A stretch of 64,000 nt of DNA from JBPCQA01 sp050998615. GTDB taxonomy: Bacteria; Actinomycetota; Actinomycetes; Propionibacteriales; Nocardioidaceae. The position numbers and the translations under genes are program-made. Under the pieces are notes generated by a model that was given only the letters and a program-made list of their open reading frames with translations, ran no database searches and was not told the origin of the DNA. The stretch is taken from positions 40,108 to 104,107 of the forward strand of contig JBPCQA010000008.1 of the NCBI GenBank assembly GCA_050998615.1, given 5' to 3'. Below, piece by piece: positions 33,566-41,635 of this stretch (within the stretch, counting starts at the first letter, position 1; each line of letters starts with the position of its first letter).

Positions 33566-33756
33566 CCGTCACTTTCTTCCTGCCGAGCCGTCACTTTCTT
33601 CCCGCCGAGCCGTCACTTTCTTCCGGCCGAACGCCGATGGCTCCTGGCGGAGCGCCCCTGCGCCATGAAGATGGGCTCATTTTCGAGGGAGCCGTCAGCT
33701 TCTTCGCGCGAGCCGTCACCAACTTCCGCGTAAGCCGTCACGCGTCCCAGAGGCTC
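33566..33756 (+). repeat. 22-nt tandem repeat array
   Basis: Three near-perfect tandem copies of CCGTCACTTTCTTCCnGCCGAG start at 33566, 33588 and 33610. After a 60-nt interruption three degenerate copies start at 33692, 33713 and 33735. It begins 12 nt after the SDR stop codon. The same repeat family lies inverted at 12711-12776. No spacers of CRISPR type are present. Confidence 0.75.
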
Positions 33757-33850
33757 TTCGTCGGCTCGACTTACGTGTACGAACCGCGTTCCTATGCCCG
33801 TCCGAACCACCGTTCGCCACGAACGCGACTCACGCCCGCGGGAGGAGCGT

Positions 33851-34245
33851 TCACGGACACGATTGGACGCCCGGCTGGACCTGCTGAACCGGCCGTGAGA
33901 GCAGACAGAACTCGTTGCCCTCTGGGTCGCTGAGAACGACCCAGCTGACATCAGATTGCTGGCCGACGTCGACACGCCGCGCGCCCGGAGGCTCAGCAAT
34001 CGATCGAGTTCCTGCGAGGTCGCTACCCCATCTGCGCGCAGGTCCAAGTGCAGCCGGTTCTGAACGGTCTTGCGCTCAGGAACGGTCAGCACGTCGATGG
34101 TTGGCCACGCGCCACCGGACGGTGCGATGCTGATCACTTCGGCATCCTCTTCGACCACCTGCCATCCCAGCACGCTGCACCAGAAGCCTGCGATCAAACG
34201 CGGCTGGACGGCGGCGATGGCGACAACTGCAATGCGGCTCGGCAT
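33851..34245 (-). pseudogene. VOC/glyoxalase-family protein with frameshift
   Basis: Small vicinal-oxygen-chelate protein. The ATG at 34245 gives SRIAVVAIAAVQPRLIAGFW, CSVLGWQVVEEDAEVISIAP and LHLDLRADG. In a GC-alternating run at about 33981-33990 the frame is lost; removing two bases restores the family ending RRVDVGQQSDVSWVVLSD, PEGNEFCLLSRP and a stop at 33851. So either a 2-nt insertion has inactivated it or the run is misread. The domain type (DUF4188/VOC-like) is a binding or isomerase fold of unknown substrate. Confidence 0.65.
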
Positions 34246-34323
34246 GGTGCCATTCTTGCCTTCAGCCTATCCGCACGTCAGGTAGCCGCCCGATCGCTAA
34301 CCCACTTAAGGTCAAGCAAAATC

Positions 34324-34356
34324 GGTGGGCATGTGGGTTTTACCCACATGCCCACC
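34324..34356. promoter_or_regulatory. perfect 15-bp inverted repeat upstream of toxin-antitoxin genes
   Basis: GGTGGGCATGTGGGT, a TTT loop, then ACCCACATGCCCACC. It ends 44 nt before the GTG of the first gene; a TATGCT -10-like box is at 34365-34370. A long perfect palindrome here suits autoregulation by an antitoxin dimer or toxin-antitoxin complex. It could alternatively be a hairpin in the leader of another transcript. Confidence 0.6.
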
Positions 34357-34400
34357 TGAAGAGGTATGCTAGGTCGATCTAACACCGAGGAGGGACAGCA

Positions 34401-34685
34401 GTGAGCGCACTTGTCGGCTTCGAGCCGGTCGCCGAAGTAGCGGCTGACGATCGAGGGCGGATCGCATTCGGGCGCGCCGGTGTGCACCGCAACGACAGAT
34501 TCTTGGTGTCCATCAGCCCGAGTGGTGAGATCCTGCTGTCGCCTCTAGCCAGCATCCCAAGGCGGGAGTTGCTGGTATGGGAGGATCAGGCGCTACGCGA
34601 GTCGCTCCTGCGCGGCATGGCCGACGCCTCTCGGGGGCATGTGCACCGCAGGGATGACCTGCTCGAGGATGACGCCGACAGGTGA
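34401..34685 (+). CDS. putative antitoxin of a RelE-type pair
   Basis: 94-residue acidic-tailed protein beginning SALVGFEPVAEVAADDRGR and ending RRDDLLEDDADR. It contains a strand-rich N-terminal part (ISPSGEILLSPLASIP) and a helical second half (LLVWEDQALRESLLRGMAD), the usual layout of an antitoxin with a DNA-binding head and a toxin-binding tail. I do not recognise a named antitoxin family with certainty. GTG start preceded by GAGGAGGGA. It overlaps the next gene by 4 nt (GTGA), and a long palindrome lies upstream. Confidence 0.6.
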   Translation: MSALVGFEPVAEVAADDRGRIAFGRAGVHRNDRFLVSISPSGEILLSPLASIPRRELLVWEDQALRESLLRGMADASRGHVHRRDDLLEDDADR

Positions 34686-34987
34686 GCGCGCCGCCCTTCG
34701 CGCTGGTTTACACCGATGAGGCGCTTCGCGTCCTGAAGGACCTCGCCAAGCCTGCCCACGCCAAGAAGTTGAAGAAGGTTAAGAAGACGTTGCGGTTGCT
34801 CCGCGACGTCGGCCCCGGCCATCCGGGGTTGAACTCCCACAAATACCAGTCCCTCACCGGCCCGGCAGGCGAGGAGGTGTGGGAGTCCTACGTCGAGAAC
34901 AGGACACCAGGTGCTTGGCGGCTGTGGTGGCTGTATGGACCAACGCCGGACACTCTCGCGATCCTGACAATCGGCCCACATCCATAA
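34682..34987 (+). CDS. RelE/HigB-like toxin
   Basis: 101-residue basic protein with the RelE/ParE-toxin layout: helical hairpin (YTDEALRVLKDLAKPAHAKK, then a Lys-rich helix) followed by a beta sheet ending RLWWLYGPTPDTLAILTIGP. Such toxins cleave mRNA at the ribosome or act on gyrase; which applies here cannot be told. Translationally coupled to the preceding small acidic protein, as in type II toxin-antitoxin modules. The module sits among a VOC pseudogene and a transposase scar, so it is accessory DNA. Confidence 0.72.
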   Translation: MSAPPFALVYTDEALRVLKDLAKPAHAKKLKKVKKTLRLLRDVGPGHPGLNSHKYQSLTGPAGEEVWESYVENRTPGAWRLWWLYGPTPDTLAILTIGPHP

Positions 34988-35158
34988 CGTCATGGCGCCG
35001 CTTCCCCCGGCTGGGCCGGGCGTCGTCTCGCGCATGACGCGTCCGGCGAACCCCCCCTGCACCACGCAGGCGTACCACTCATGGATCCGGGTACCGGCGG
35101 GACTGGCGCACGACGCCGCGGCCTTGTTCAACATTGAGCGCCGTGACTAGGGTGCCTC

Positions 35159-35370
35159 ATGCCAGTTCGGTTCCTGTCCGACGCTGAACCTATCTCGGCG
35201 ACGCGCTCGACGCCCTCCGAGCTGGTGGCCACCCCGTCACTGACGAAGACGCAGCGCACATCACACCCGTGCAGCACGACCACATCAGCTTCTACGGCAT
35301 CTACTCATTCGACCTCGAAACAGAGCTGCGCCGCGAAGGACGCCGTCCACTCCGCTGTCCAGCTGCCTGA
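35159..35370 (+). pseudogene. Tn3-family transposase scar (head joined to tail)
   Basis: The ATG at 35159 starts MPVRFLSDAE, the typical first residues of actinobacterial Tn3-family transposases. Immediately after, in another frame, follow YLGDALDALRAGGHPVTDED and HDHISFYGIYSFDLETEL, then RRPLRCPAA and a stop at 35368-35370, which resembles the extreme C-terminus of the same proteins (ALRxxGxxVxDED ... HxxxxGRYSF ... LRPLR). Roughly 900 residues between are gone. This is an internal deletion derivative, not a working gene. I could not find terminal inverted repeats around it. Confidence 0.55.
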
Positions 35371-35518
35371 CCGACGCTCGGCAGGGCAATGGGACCGGAC
35401 CAGATTCGCTCCGCTGCCAAGGTGACGTCCAGCGTCGGCTGCGCTGCAGTGGATGGCTCAAAGACGGTACTGCGACGGCGGCGTGACGATCCGTCGCGGC
35501 CGGCTGCTAAGTAACGCG

Positions 35519-36127
35519 TCAGTGCTTCTGCTCGCTAGGCAATGGACGAGGCGCCATAGAACTGGGAATATCTGACATGAACTGTGCTTTGGAGAGAAGT
35601 GTTCCTTGAGCGACCAGTGGGTTTGGAGGATCCTGATAGTTTGGGCAGTTCATGTTCACCCACCCGGCCGCATCCACCCAAAAGGCCCCCAACATCCCGT
35701 CGGTCACATAGAAACTCTGGTCAGGATCCTCTGTTAAGAAAAGAATGTATTCGCCGGGATGAAGCAGCGCCTGGGATGGGACACCGTCTTCGGAGACGTT
35801 AGTCGGAGCCGGAGTCCCCGAGCGCGAAAGCAGAACACTAACGTTGTCGAGCGGGAACGTCCACTCAGTTGAGTCCGAGTATGTCCCTGGACCGACGGTC
35901 GCATCAATAACCGTATCGCTCGCATCCGCTTGATTTGCCACATCTGAAGAAGTGGGGTAGGTGCAAGGCGCATCCGGAGGCAGAGGAAGTGCAGGGACAA
36001 GGCGAGATAGACTGCGCGAGCTTGCTTGACCAACCGGTGCTCGCGAGGCGGCATCTCCGCACGCCACCACCCCTAAAAGAGAGAGTGATAGAATAATACC
36101 ACAACGCAATACAGACGCTGGTCTCAT
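35519..36127 (-). CDS. putative lipoprotein of unknown function
   Basis: 202 residues. The N-terminus has a short basic start, a hydrophobic stretch (GIILSLSLLGVVACG) and a lipobox-like VVAC, so it is probably lipid-anchored outside the membrane. The mature part contains two further cysteines (DAPCTYPTSS and VNMNCPNYQ). A middle segment reads like a beta sandwich (SQALLHPGEYILFLTEDPDQ, SFYVTDGMLGAFWVDAAG). I do not recognise the family. ATG at 36127 overlaps the preceding stop (ATGA); 36136 is an alternative. Base composition is visibly AT-richer than the flanking genes, suggesting acquisition. Confidence 0.7.
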   Translation of the reverse strand: MRPASVLRCGIILSLSLLGVVACGDAASRAPVGQASSRSLSRLVPALPLPPDAPCTYPTSSDVANQADASDTVIDATVGPGTYSDSTEWTFPLDNVSVLLSRSGTPAPTNVSEDGVPSQALLHPGEYILFLTEDPDQSFYVTDGMLGAFWVDAAGWVNMNCPNYQDPPNPLVAQGTLLSKAQFMSDIPSSMAPRPLPSEQKH

Positions 36128-36963
36128 TGAGCCCATAATATCGCTCCATTGTTAGTGCAGGAATGGTTAAGCCCAGTCCCCATTGAAATCGTGTTAAAAT
36201 TTTCAGCAAATACTTTGGTTGGGGGACACGTGGCGCCATAGCCATAATAGGCCTGCGCCGAATAAGACGCGTACCAGATGCCACCGTGACGGGTCTGAAG
36301 AGCTGGATTGGCGCCGACAGGGCCTAGTTGTGAGTTGCGATCTATGGGATTGCCCGAACTGAGTTCGGCTACTGAAAATGGCGTATGCCTTCCGATCCCA
36401 GAAGCTTTCACCTTGAATGCAGACCCGGGCAATTCGCCCGTCCTTCCGCCAGCATTCCATTGATAGAACCCGTTACCCACATACTTGTTCACGTATATTG
36501 AAAAATTGGCGTAATCGGGAATTGTGACACCGCAGGACACATCGATACTCACCTTACGGTTCCCAGCGGGGCCGAAAGCTTGAACGAATTCAGACATTTG
36601 ATCTCTGCAGCCAGGGTAGTTGGTTGCCGTGCCTGCTTGATAAAAGCTTCCATTTCCCAATGTCGAGGCGATCCAGACAAAGACGGTGGCGCCACTTGGT
36701 TCGTACTGGGGCAGCGGGAAATGGCCCAAGAAGCTTCGGGCTCCAGTAGCGTAGTGGTCGGTTGAATCTGTGCTTTGGGCTCCCACTTGCCAGTAATACC
36801 CGGACGTGGCCAAGCTGGCGGACGCCGCTCTGCTGGATGCGGCCGCAGCCGAGTCGCCTGGTGGGGGTGTAGCGACGCCGCCAAGTACGAAGCCAAGCGT
36901 CAGCAGCGCACCCACTGGACCCAAGCGTGAGCTGCTCGCCATCACTTTTCGCCGCATGAACAT
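36124..36963 (-). CDS. secreted protein of unknown function
   Basis: 279 residues with a signal peptide (RRKVMASSSRLGPVGALL, TLGFVLGGVATPP). The mature protein is rich in Gly, Ser, Tyr and Asn (SGYYWQVGAQSTDSTDHYA, ISIYVNKYVGNGFYQW-like strands, GIWYASYSAQAYYGYGA) with four cysteines, consistent with an extracellular beta-rich domain. No family recognised. It is the first gene of a two-gene operon with the lipoprotein at 35519-36127 (4-nt overlap). The pair is AT-richer than its surroundings and lies just downstream of hpnH. Confidence 0.68.
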   Translation of the reverse strand: MFMRRKVMASSSRLGPVGALLTLGFVLGGVATPPPGDSAAAASSRAASASLATSGYYWQVGAQSTDSTDHYATGARSFLGHFPLPQYEPSGATVFVWIASTLGNGSFYQAGTATNYPGCRDQMSEFVQAFGPAGNRKVSIDVSCGVTIPDYANFSIYVNKYVGNGFYQWNAGGRTGELPGSAFKVKASGIGRHTPFSVAELSSGNPIDRNSQLGPVGANPALQTRHGGIWYASYSAQAYYGYGATCPPTKVFAENFNTISMGTGLNHSCTNNGAILWAQ

Positions 36964-37191
36964 GAGACGCCTTCACGGTTCCCGGCTCATCCGAACTGTT
37001 AGGGTCGGGAAGCTCCGCAGATGCTTCATGAAGCATGTGTTTGAAGATATAGGCGCTGAGTACCGCATAGCGAGACGTTCGTCTACGCTCACTCGCTTCG
37101 CAACGGTCCTGGCAGGTAGCGCAACGAGGCAAGTTTCTGTTGCCGGGGGGAGTGCCCCTTCCAGACGAACGTCAGCTGTTGCGGATGAACG

Positions 37192-38199
37192 TCAGCTGCG
37201 GGCGGCCCGCAGGGATTCCTTGAGGGAGCCCATGGTGGCCATCACGGCGGTGGGTTCGTAGCCGCAGTGGGCCATGCAGTTGGCGCAGCGTGGGTCGCGG
37301 CCGCGGCCGTAGGAGTCCCAGTCGGTCGACTCCACCAGTTCCTTGTAGGTGCTGGTGTAGCCGTCGGCCATCAGATAGCAGGGCCGCTGCCACCCGAACA
37401 GCGAATAGCTCGGGATCCCCCACGCCGTACAACCGAAGTCGACGTCGCCTTGCAGGAAGTCGAGGAACAGCGGGGAGTGGTTGAGACGCCACCGCTTGCG
37501 GTTCCCGTTGGCGAACGCCTTGCGGAACAGTTCCCGCGTCTCGGTCACACCCAAGAAGTGCTCTTGATCCGGTGCCTTCTCATAGGCATACGCCGGGGAA
37601 ATCATCATCTGGTCGACCTTGAGGTCGTCGTTGAGGAAGTCGAGCACGTCGATGATGTTTTGTGGGCTGTCGGTGTTGAAGAAGGTCGAGTTGGTGGTGA
37701 CCTTGAAGCCGCGCTCTTTCAGCCAGCGGACCGCGGCCACCGCCTCCTCGAACACGCCCTCCTGACAGACCGAGGCGTCATGGCGCTCTTGCAGCCCGTC
37801 GATGTGCACGGTGAACGCGAAGTACGGCGAGGGGTGGAAGTCGAACTTGTCCCACCACTTGCGCACCAGCATCGCGTTGGTGCACAAGAACACGAACTTC
37901 TTTCGCGCCACCAACTCGTTGACGAGTTTGTCGATCTCCGGGTGCATCAGCGGCTCTCCACCCGCGATGGAGACCATCGGTGCCCCGCACTCCGCCATCG
38001 CCTCCAGCGCCTGCTCCACCGGCATCCGGCGACGCAACTCGTCCGCCGGATGCTGAATCTTGCCGCAGCCAGCACATTGCAGGTTGCACGCGAAGAGCGG
38101 TTCCAGCTCGACAAGCAGGGGGAACTTCTCCCGGCCGCTCAGCCGCTGCCGGAGCAGATAGCTACCGATCTTCAGGGTTTGACGCAAAGGCATATTCAT
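37192..38199 (-). CDS. hpnH: hopanoid radical SAM protein HpnH (adenosylhopane synthase)
   Basis: 335-residue radical SAM enzyme that joins the 5'-deoxyadenosyl group to diploptene to give adenosylhopane, the first C35 hopanoid. The [4Fe-4S] motif is CNLQCAGCG (C-x3-C-x2-C) near residue 38, followed by VSIAGGEPLMHPEIDKLV. A C-terminal cysteine-containing segment DPRCANCMAHCGYEPTA is typical of HpnH. It overlaps the upstream fused gene by 4 nt (ATGA) and is the last gene of the hopanoid operon. Confidence 0.93.
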   Translation of the reverse strand: MNMPLRQTLKIGSYLLRQRLSGREKFPLLVELEPLFACNLQCAGCGKIQHPADELRRRMPVEQALEAMAECGAPMVSIAGGEPLMHPEIDKLVNELVARKKFVFLCTNAMLVRKWWDKFDFHPSPYFAFTVHIDGLQERHDASVCQEGVFEEAVAAVRWLKERGFKVTTNSTFFNTDSPQNIIDVLDFLNDDLKVDQMMISPAYAYEKAPDQEHFLGVTETRELFRKAFANGNRKRWRLNHSPLFLDFLQGDVDFGCTAWGIPSYSLFGWQRPCYLMADGYTSTYKELVESTDWDSYGRGRDPRCANCMAHCGYEPTAVMATMGSLKESLRAARS

Positions 38200-39713
38200 G
38201 CCGGACGTACCTCCTTTGGGAGCGTGAAGTGGACTTGCTCGGTAACCACATGCCGTTCTTGTACGTCGACCGGACCGAGGCCGGCGAGCGCCTCGACAAC
38301 CTCGTCGACAAGAGCACTCGGGGCCGACGCCCCCGCCGTGAGACCCACGCGTGGAGCCGCGGTCAACCAGCTCAGCGCAATGTCGGACACATCGTCGATA
38401 AGGTACGCCGGCGTGCCCATCCGTGCCGCCGTCTCCACCAGCCGGTTGCTGTTGGAGGAGTTCGTCGATCCCAGCACCAGCACGACCTCTGACTCCGCCG
38501 CAACCGCGCGAAGCGCAACTTGTCGGTTCGTCGTCGCGTAACAGATGTCGTCGGACGCCGGCGCCCGCAATGCCGGGAAGCGCTCACCCAGCACCGCCAC
38601 GATGTCGGTTACTTCGTCGGTGGACAACGTGGTCTGGACCAGGTAGGAGACATGCTGCTCGTCGGCGACCTGGACCGTTCGAGCGTCGTGCAGGTCTTCG
38701 ACCAGCACCGTCCGCCCCGGTCGCTCACCCATTGTCCCGACAGTCTCCTCATGACCGGCGTGCCCAATGAAGATCACGGTGTCTCCACGGTCACTGAATC
38801 GCCGTAGCTCCGTGTGCACCTTGGTGACGAGCGGGCAGGTCGCGTCGATGACGTCGAGGCGACGATCCTCGGCAGCCTCACGGACCGCGGGAGCCACCCC
38901 ATGCGCGGAGAACACCACGGTAGCCGCATCGGGCACGTCGTCGAGCTCGTCGACGAACACCGCCCCGCGCTGCTCGAGCTCACGGACCACATGCAAATTG
39001 TGAACTATCTGTTTGCGAACGTAGATCGGTGCCCCACGTTGATGCAAAGCGCGCTCGACAACCTCGATCGCCCGCTCCACACCGGCACAAAATGACCGCG
39101 GTCCGGCCAGCAACACGGTGCGGGCTCCCAACGCAGCGGACCAGTCCGCCAGCCCCGGGCCGAGCCGGGCCAGCTCGGAGACGGCGTGACGTACTTTGCC
39201 GAGCGTGGCCGGGTTCACCAGCGATTGGCCAGCAGTGTCCGCCACCACCCGCACCACCACCTCCGGGCGGTTTCCGTTGAGCAGCCAGGCCGACTCCATG
39301 TCGACGGCCAGGGCACCGCAGGACGCGAGCTGTTCGCGCTCACGCCCTGCCACTACATGATCACTTGTCACGACCGAACCGATCCACACAGGCAGGCCCG
39401 AGGCCCGGAGCCGGGAGGCCAACAGGGGTGCGCTTGGGCAGCGCATCTCCGGCAGTGCACCGCCGGCATGCCTGACCACATCTGCGACGACCACGTCTCC
39501 GGGCCGCAACCGGCCATCAAGACCGCCGGCAATGCCCACCACGGCCACCGCCGGCGCCGCCGCGAGCCGAGCAGAGGTGGCGGACCGTGCCGATCGGGTC
39601 CGTCCCACGCCGGTTCGCGTCACCGCCGAGCGTGACGACTCGACGAGTCCGCGGCGCAGGCTGGACGCCTCCATCCTGAGCGGCGTACAGAAAACCGCCC
39701 GCTGCTGATTCAC
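38196..39713 (-). CDS. HpnG-like nucleosidase/phosphorylase fused to IspH (HMBPP reductase)
   Basis: 505 residues. The N-terminal 190 resemble purine/MTA nucleosidase-type phosphorylases (VAVVGIAGGLDGRLRPGDVV, ALAVDMESAWLL); in hopanoid clusters this enzyme, HpnG, removes adenine from adenosylhopane. From about residue 198 it is IspH, which reduces HMBPP to IPP and DMAPP: three iron-sulfur cysteines in RSFCAGVERAIEV, VIDATCPLVTKVH and DDICYATTNRQ, plus GHAGHEETVGTMG, SYLVQTTLS and GSTNSSNSNRL. The linker is short. GTG start overlapping the shc stop by 4 nt; 4-nt overlap with hpnH. The fusion ties the last MEP step to hopanoid tailoring. Confidence 0.9.
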   Translation of the reverse strand: MNQQRAVFCTPLRMEASSLRRGLVESSRSAVTRTGVGRTRSARSATSARLAAAPAVAVVGIAGGLDGRLRPGDVVVADVVRHAGGALPEMRCPSAPLLASRLRASGLPVWIGSVVTSDHVVAGREREQLASCGALAVDMESAWLLNGNRPEVVVRVVADTAGQSLVNPATLGKVRHAVSELARLGPGLADWSAALGARTVLLAGPRSFCAGVERAIEVVERALHQRGAPIYVRKQIVHNLHVVRELEQRGAVFVDELDDVPDAATVVFSAHGVAPAVREAAEDRRLDVIDATCPLVTKVHTELRRFSDRGDTVIFIGHAGHEETVGTMGERPGRTVLVEDLHDARTVQVADEQHVSYLVQTTLSTDEVTDIVAVLGERFPALRAPASDDICYATTNRQVALRAVAAESEVVLVLGSTNSSNSNRLVETAARMGTPAYLIDDVSDIALSWLTAAPRVGLTAGASAPSALVDEVVEALAGLGPVDVQERHVVTEQVHFTLPKEVRPA

Positions 39714-41635
39714 TTTGTCCTCCCCTGGCCATACCCAAGGCAGCGGCCGAGCGCGCTGATCGGGAACACCACCCGGTAGAGGTGATAGTTGATGTAGAAG
39801 TCGCCGGGGAACCCGGTCCCGGTGAACTGCGGCTCGTCCCAGCCGCCGTCGTCACGTTGGTTGACCGCCAGCCAGGCGAGGCCGCGAAGCGCGGCCTCGC
39901 CGGCCGCCTCGCCAGCGGCATGCAGCGCCAACAAAGCCCACGCCGTCTGCGACGCCGTCGACGGCCCTCGCCCGATCATCGCCGGGTCGGTGTACGAGCG
40001 AAGGTCCTCACCCCAGCCGCCGTCGCTGTTTTGGTGGTCGGCCAGCCATCGTACGGCGCGCTGGATTGCCGGCGTGTCAGGGGAGACGCCGGCCGCGACA
40101 AGCGCCGGGAGCACCGCGCCTGTGCCGTAGACGTGATTCGCTCCCCACCGCCCAAACCACGACCCGTCGGCCTCTTGAGCGGCCAACAGCCAGTGAACTC
40201 CTCGCCGCACCGGCTCGCTGGTTGACCGGCCCTCGTGCGCCAACATCTCGACGACGTGAGCCGTGACGTCCGCGCTGGGTGGGTCGATGACGGCACCGAA
40301 GTCGCAAAACGGCAACTCGTAGGCCAGCTCGCGAGCGTTGTCGGCGTCGAAGGCCGCCCAGCCGCCGTCGCGCGATTGCATCGCCTCCAGCCAACTGACC
40401 GAACGCCGCACCGCCGCGTCAACGCAAGCGCGCGGAGCGGTTCGGCGCAACCCCAGGGCGACCTCGGCGGTGTCGTCGATGTCGGGGTAGCCATCGTTGT
40501 CGAACTCGAACGCCCATCCGCCCGGATCGCCCCCTGGCCGACGTACCGTCCAGTCGCCGTACACCGAGATCTCCTCGTCGACCAGCCAGGTGGCGGCCCG
40601 GCGCAGCGCCGGGTGTTGCGGCTCGAGCCCGGCGTCAGCGAGCGCAATCACCGCCAATGCGGTGTCCCACACCGGGGATTGGCAGGCCTCAATCCAGCGG
40701 CGCGGACCGTCGGGGCTGTCCTCCACGACCGTGAAACGCTCCCATCCGTTCAATCCGCGGGCCATCACCGGGTGGTCGACGGCGAAGCCGAACGCGTTCA
40801 GCGCCATCAACGAGTAGACCCACGGTGGTTGGATGCCTCCCCACGATCCGTCGGCTTCCTGCCGGTCGAGGATCCAGTCCGCCGTACGACGCAGGGCGTG
40901 CTGGCGCAGCGGCTGGAAAGGCAACCGGTCGTAGGCGTGCAAAGCAGTGTCGAGGTGCTCGAACGCGCGTGACCATCCGGTGGGCCGGGTGGGTCTGGCG
41001 TCGGGGCGGTGTGCGCGCAGCTCGCCGACCTCGACTCCGAGGTCGCGTTGTGGACGCAGGGTCGCCAGCATCGTCAGCGGCGCGATGGTCTGCCTGGCCC
41101 AGCACGCAAAGTCGTAGAGGTTGAGCGGCACCCATCGGGGCGCGAACACCAGCTCGGGCGGCAGCGCCGGCAAGTCGTCCCAGCTCCATTGCCCGAACAG
41201 GGCCAGCCAGATCCGGGTGAACACGCGCGTGCTCTCCAGTCCGCCGTGCTCGAGCACGACGGATCGAGCCCGCATCATGTGCGGTTCCGTTGGATCGTCC
41301 CCGGCCAGCCGCAGCGCGATGTAGGCCTCCGCGGTGGTCGAAGGGTCAGCCGGCCCGTCGAAGAAGTTCGTCCAGGAGCCGTCGAAGCGTTGCTGGCCGC
41401 GAATCCACACGGCGCTTGCTCGCGTCTGCTTCGCAGTCCTCACGCCGAGGAACTGGCGCATCATCAGATCCTCGGCATCCATCGTGACGTTGGTCTCCAG
41501 CAGGCCACGCCACCAGCCGTCGTGGTGTTGCCGGCTCAGCAGGTGGTGTACGGCGCGATCCAACGTCGCTTCCAGGGCGTCGCGGTCGACGGCGCGCGTC
41601 GCCGCTGTCGCCCTGGCGTCACTGGTCAGCGTCAC
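39710..41635 (-). CDS. shc: squalene-hopene cyclase
   Basis: 641-residue class II triterpene cyclase turning squalene into hopene. The acid motif DIDD (DxDD) lies at about residue 386 in GYPDIDDTAEVALGL. Several QW repeats are visible (ADWILDRQEADGSWGG, AMQSRDGGWAAFDAD, LLAAQEADGSWFGRWG, LADHQNSDGGWGED, VNQRDDGGWDEPQF). The protein is monotopic on the inner membrane face. GTG start with GGAGGG 7 nt upstream; one-base overlap with the prenyl synthase stop. It sits in the middle of the hopanoid operon, downstream of the squalene genes. Confidence 0.96.
   Translation of the reverse strand: MTLTSDARATAATRAVDRDALEATLDRAVHHLLSRQHHDGWWRGLLETNVTMDAEDLMMRQFLGVRTAKQTRASAVWIRGQQRFDGSWTNFFDGPADPSTTAEAYIALRLAGDDPTEPHMMRARSVVLEHGGLESTRVFTRIWLALFGQWSWDDLPALPPELVFAPRWVPLNLYDFACWARQTIAPLTMLATLRPQRDLGVEVGELRAHRPDARPTRPTGWSRAFEHLDTALHAYDRLPFQPLRQHALRRTADWILDRQEADGSWGGIQPPWVYSLMALNAFGFAVDHPVMARGLNGWERFTVVEDSPDGPRRWIEACQSPVWDTALAVIALADAGLEPQHPALRRAATWLVDEEISVYGDWTVRRPGGDPGGWAFEFDNDGYPDIDDTAEVALGLRRTAPRACVDAAVRRSVSWLEAMQSRDGGWAAFDADNARELAYELPFCDFGAVIDPPSADVTAHVVEMLAHEGRSTSEPVRRGVHWLLAAQEADGSWFGRWGANHVYGTGAVLPALVAAGVSPDTPAIQRAVRWLADHQNSDGGWGEDLRSYTDPAMIGRGPSTASQTAWALLALHAAGEAAGEAALRGLAWLAVNQRDDGGWDEPQFTGTGFPGDFYINYHLYRVVFPISALGRCLGYGQGRTK

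Noticed and set aside
33566..33756. Tandem repeats considered as a CRISPR array
   Set aside because: Units follow each other directly without spacers, and no cas gene is nearby.
37149..37198. Direct repeat GAACGTCAGCTG at the end of hpnH
   Set aside because: Only two 12-nt copies, one within the coding end; no symmetry or context suggests a function.
37267..38541. Long plus-strand open frame (424 codons) opposite hpnH and the fused gene
   Set aside because: It is antisense to well-supported genes, crosses a gene boundary, has skewed composition (Val, Gly, His, Arg) and no domain; typical of high-GC mirror frames.
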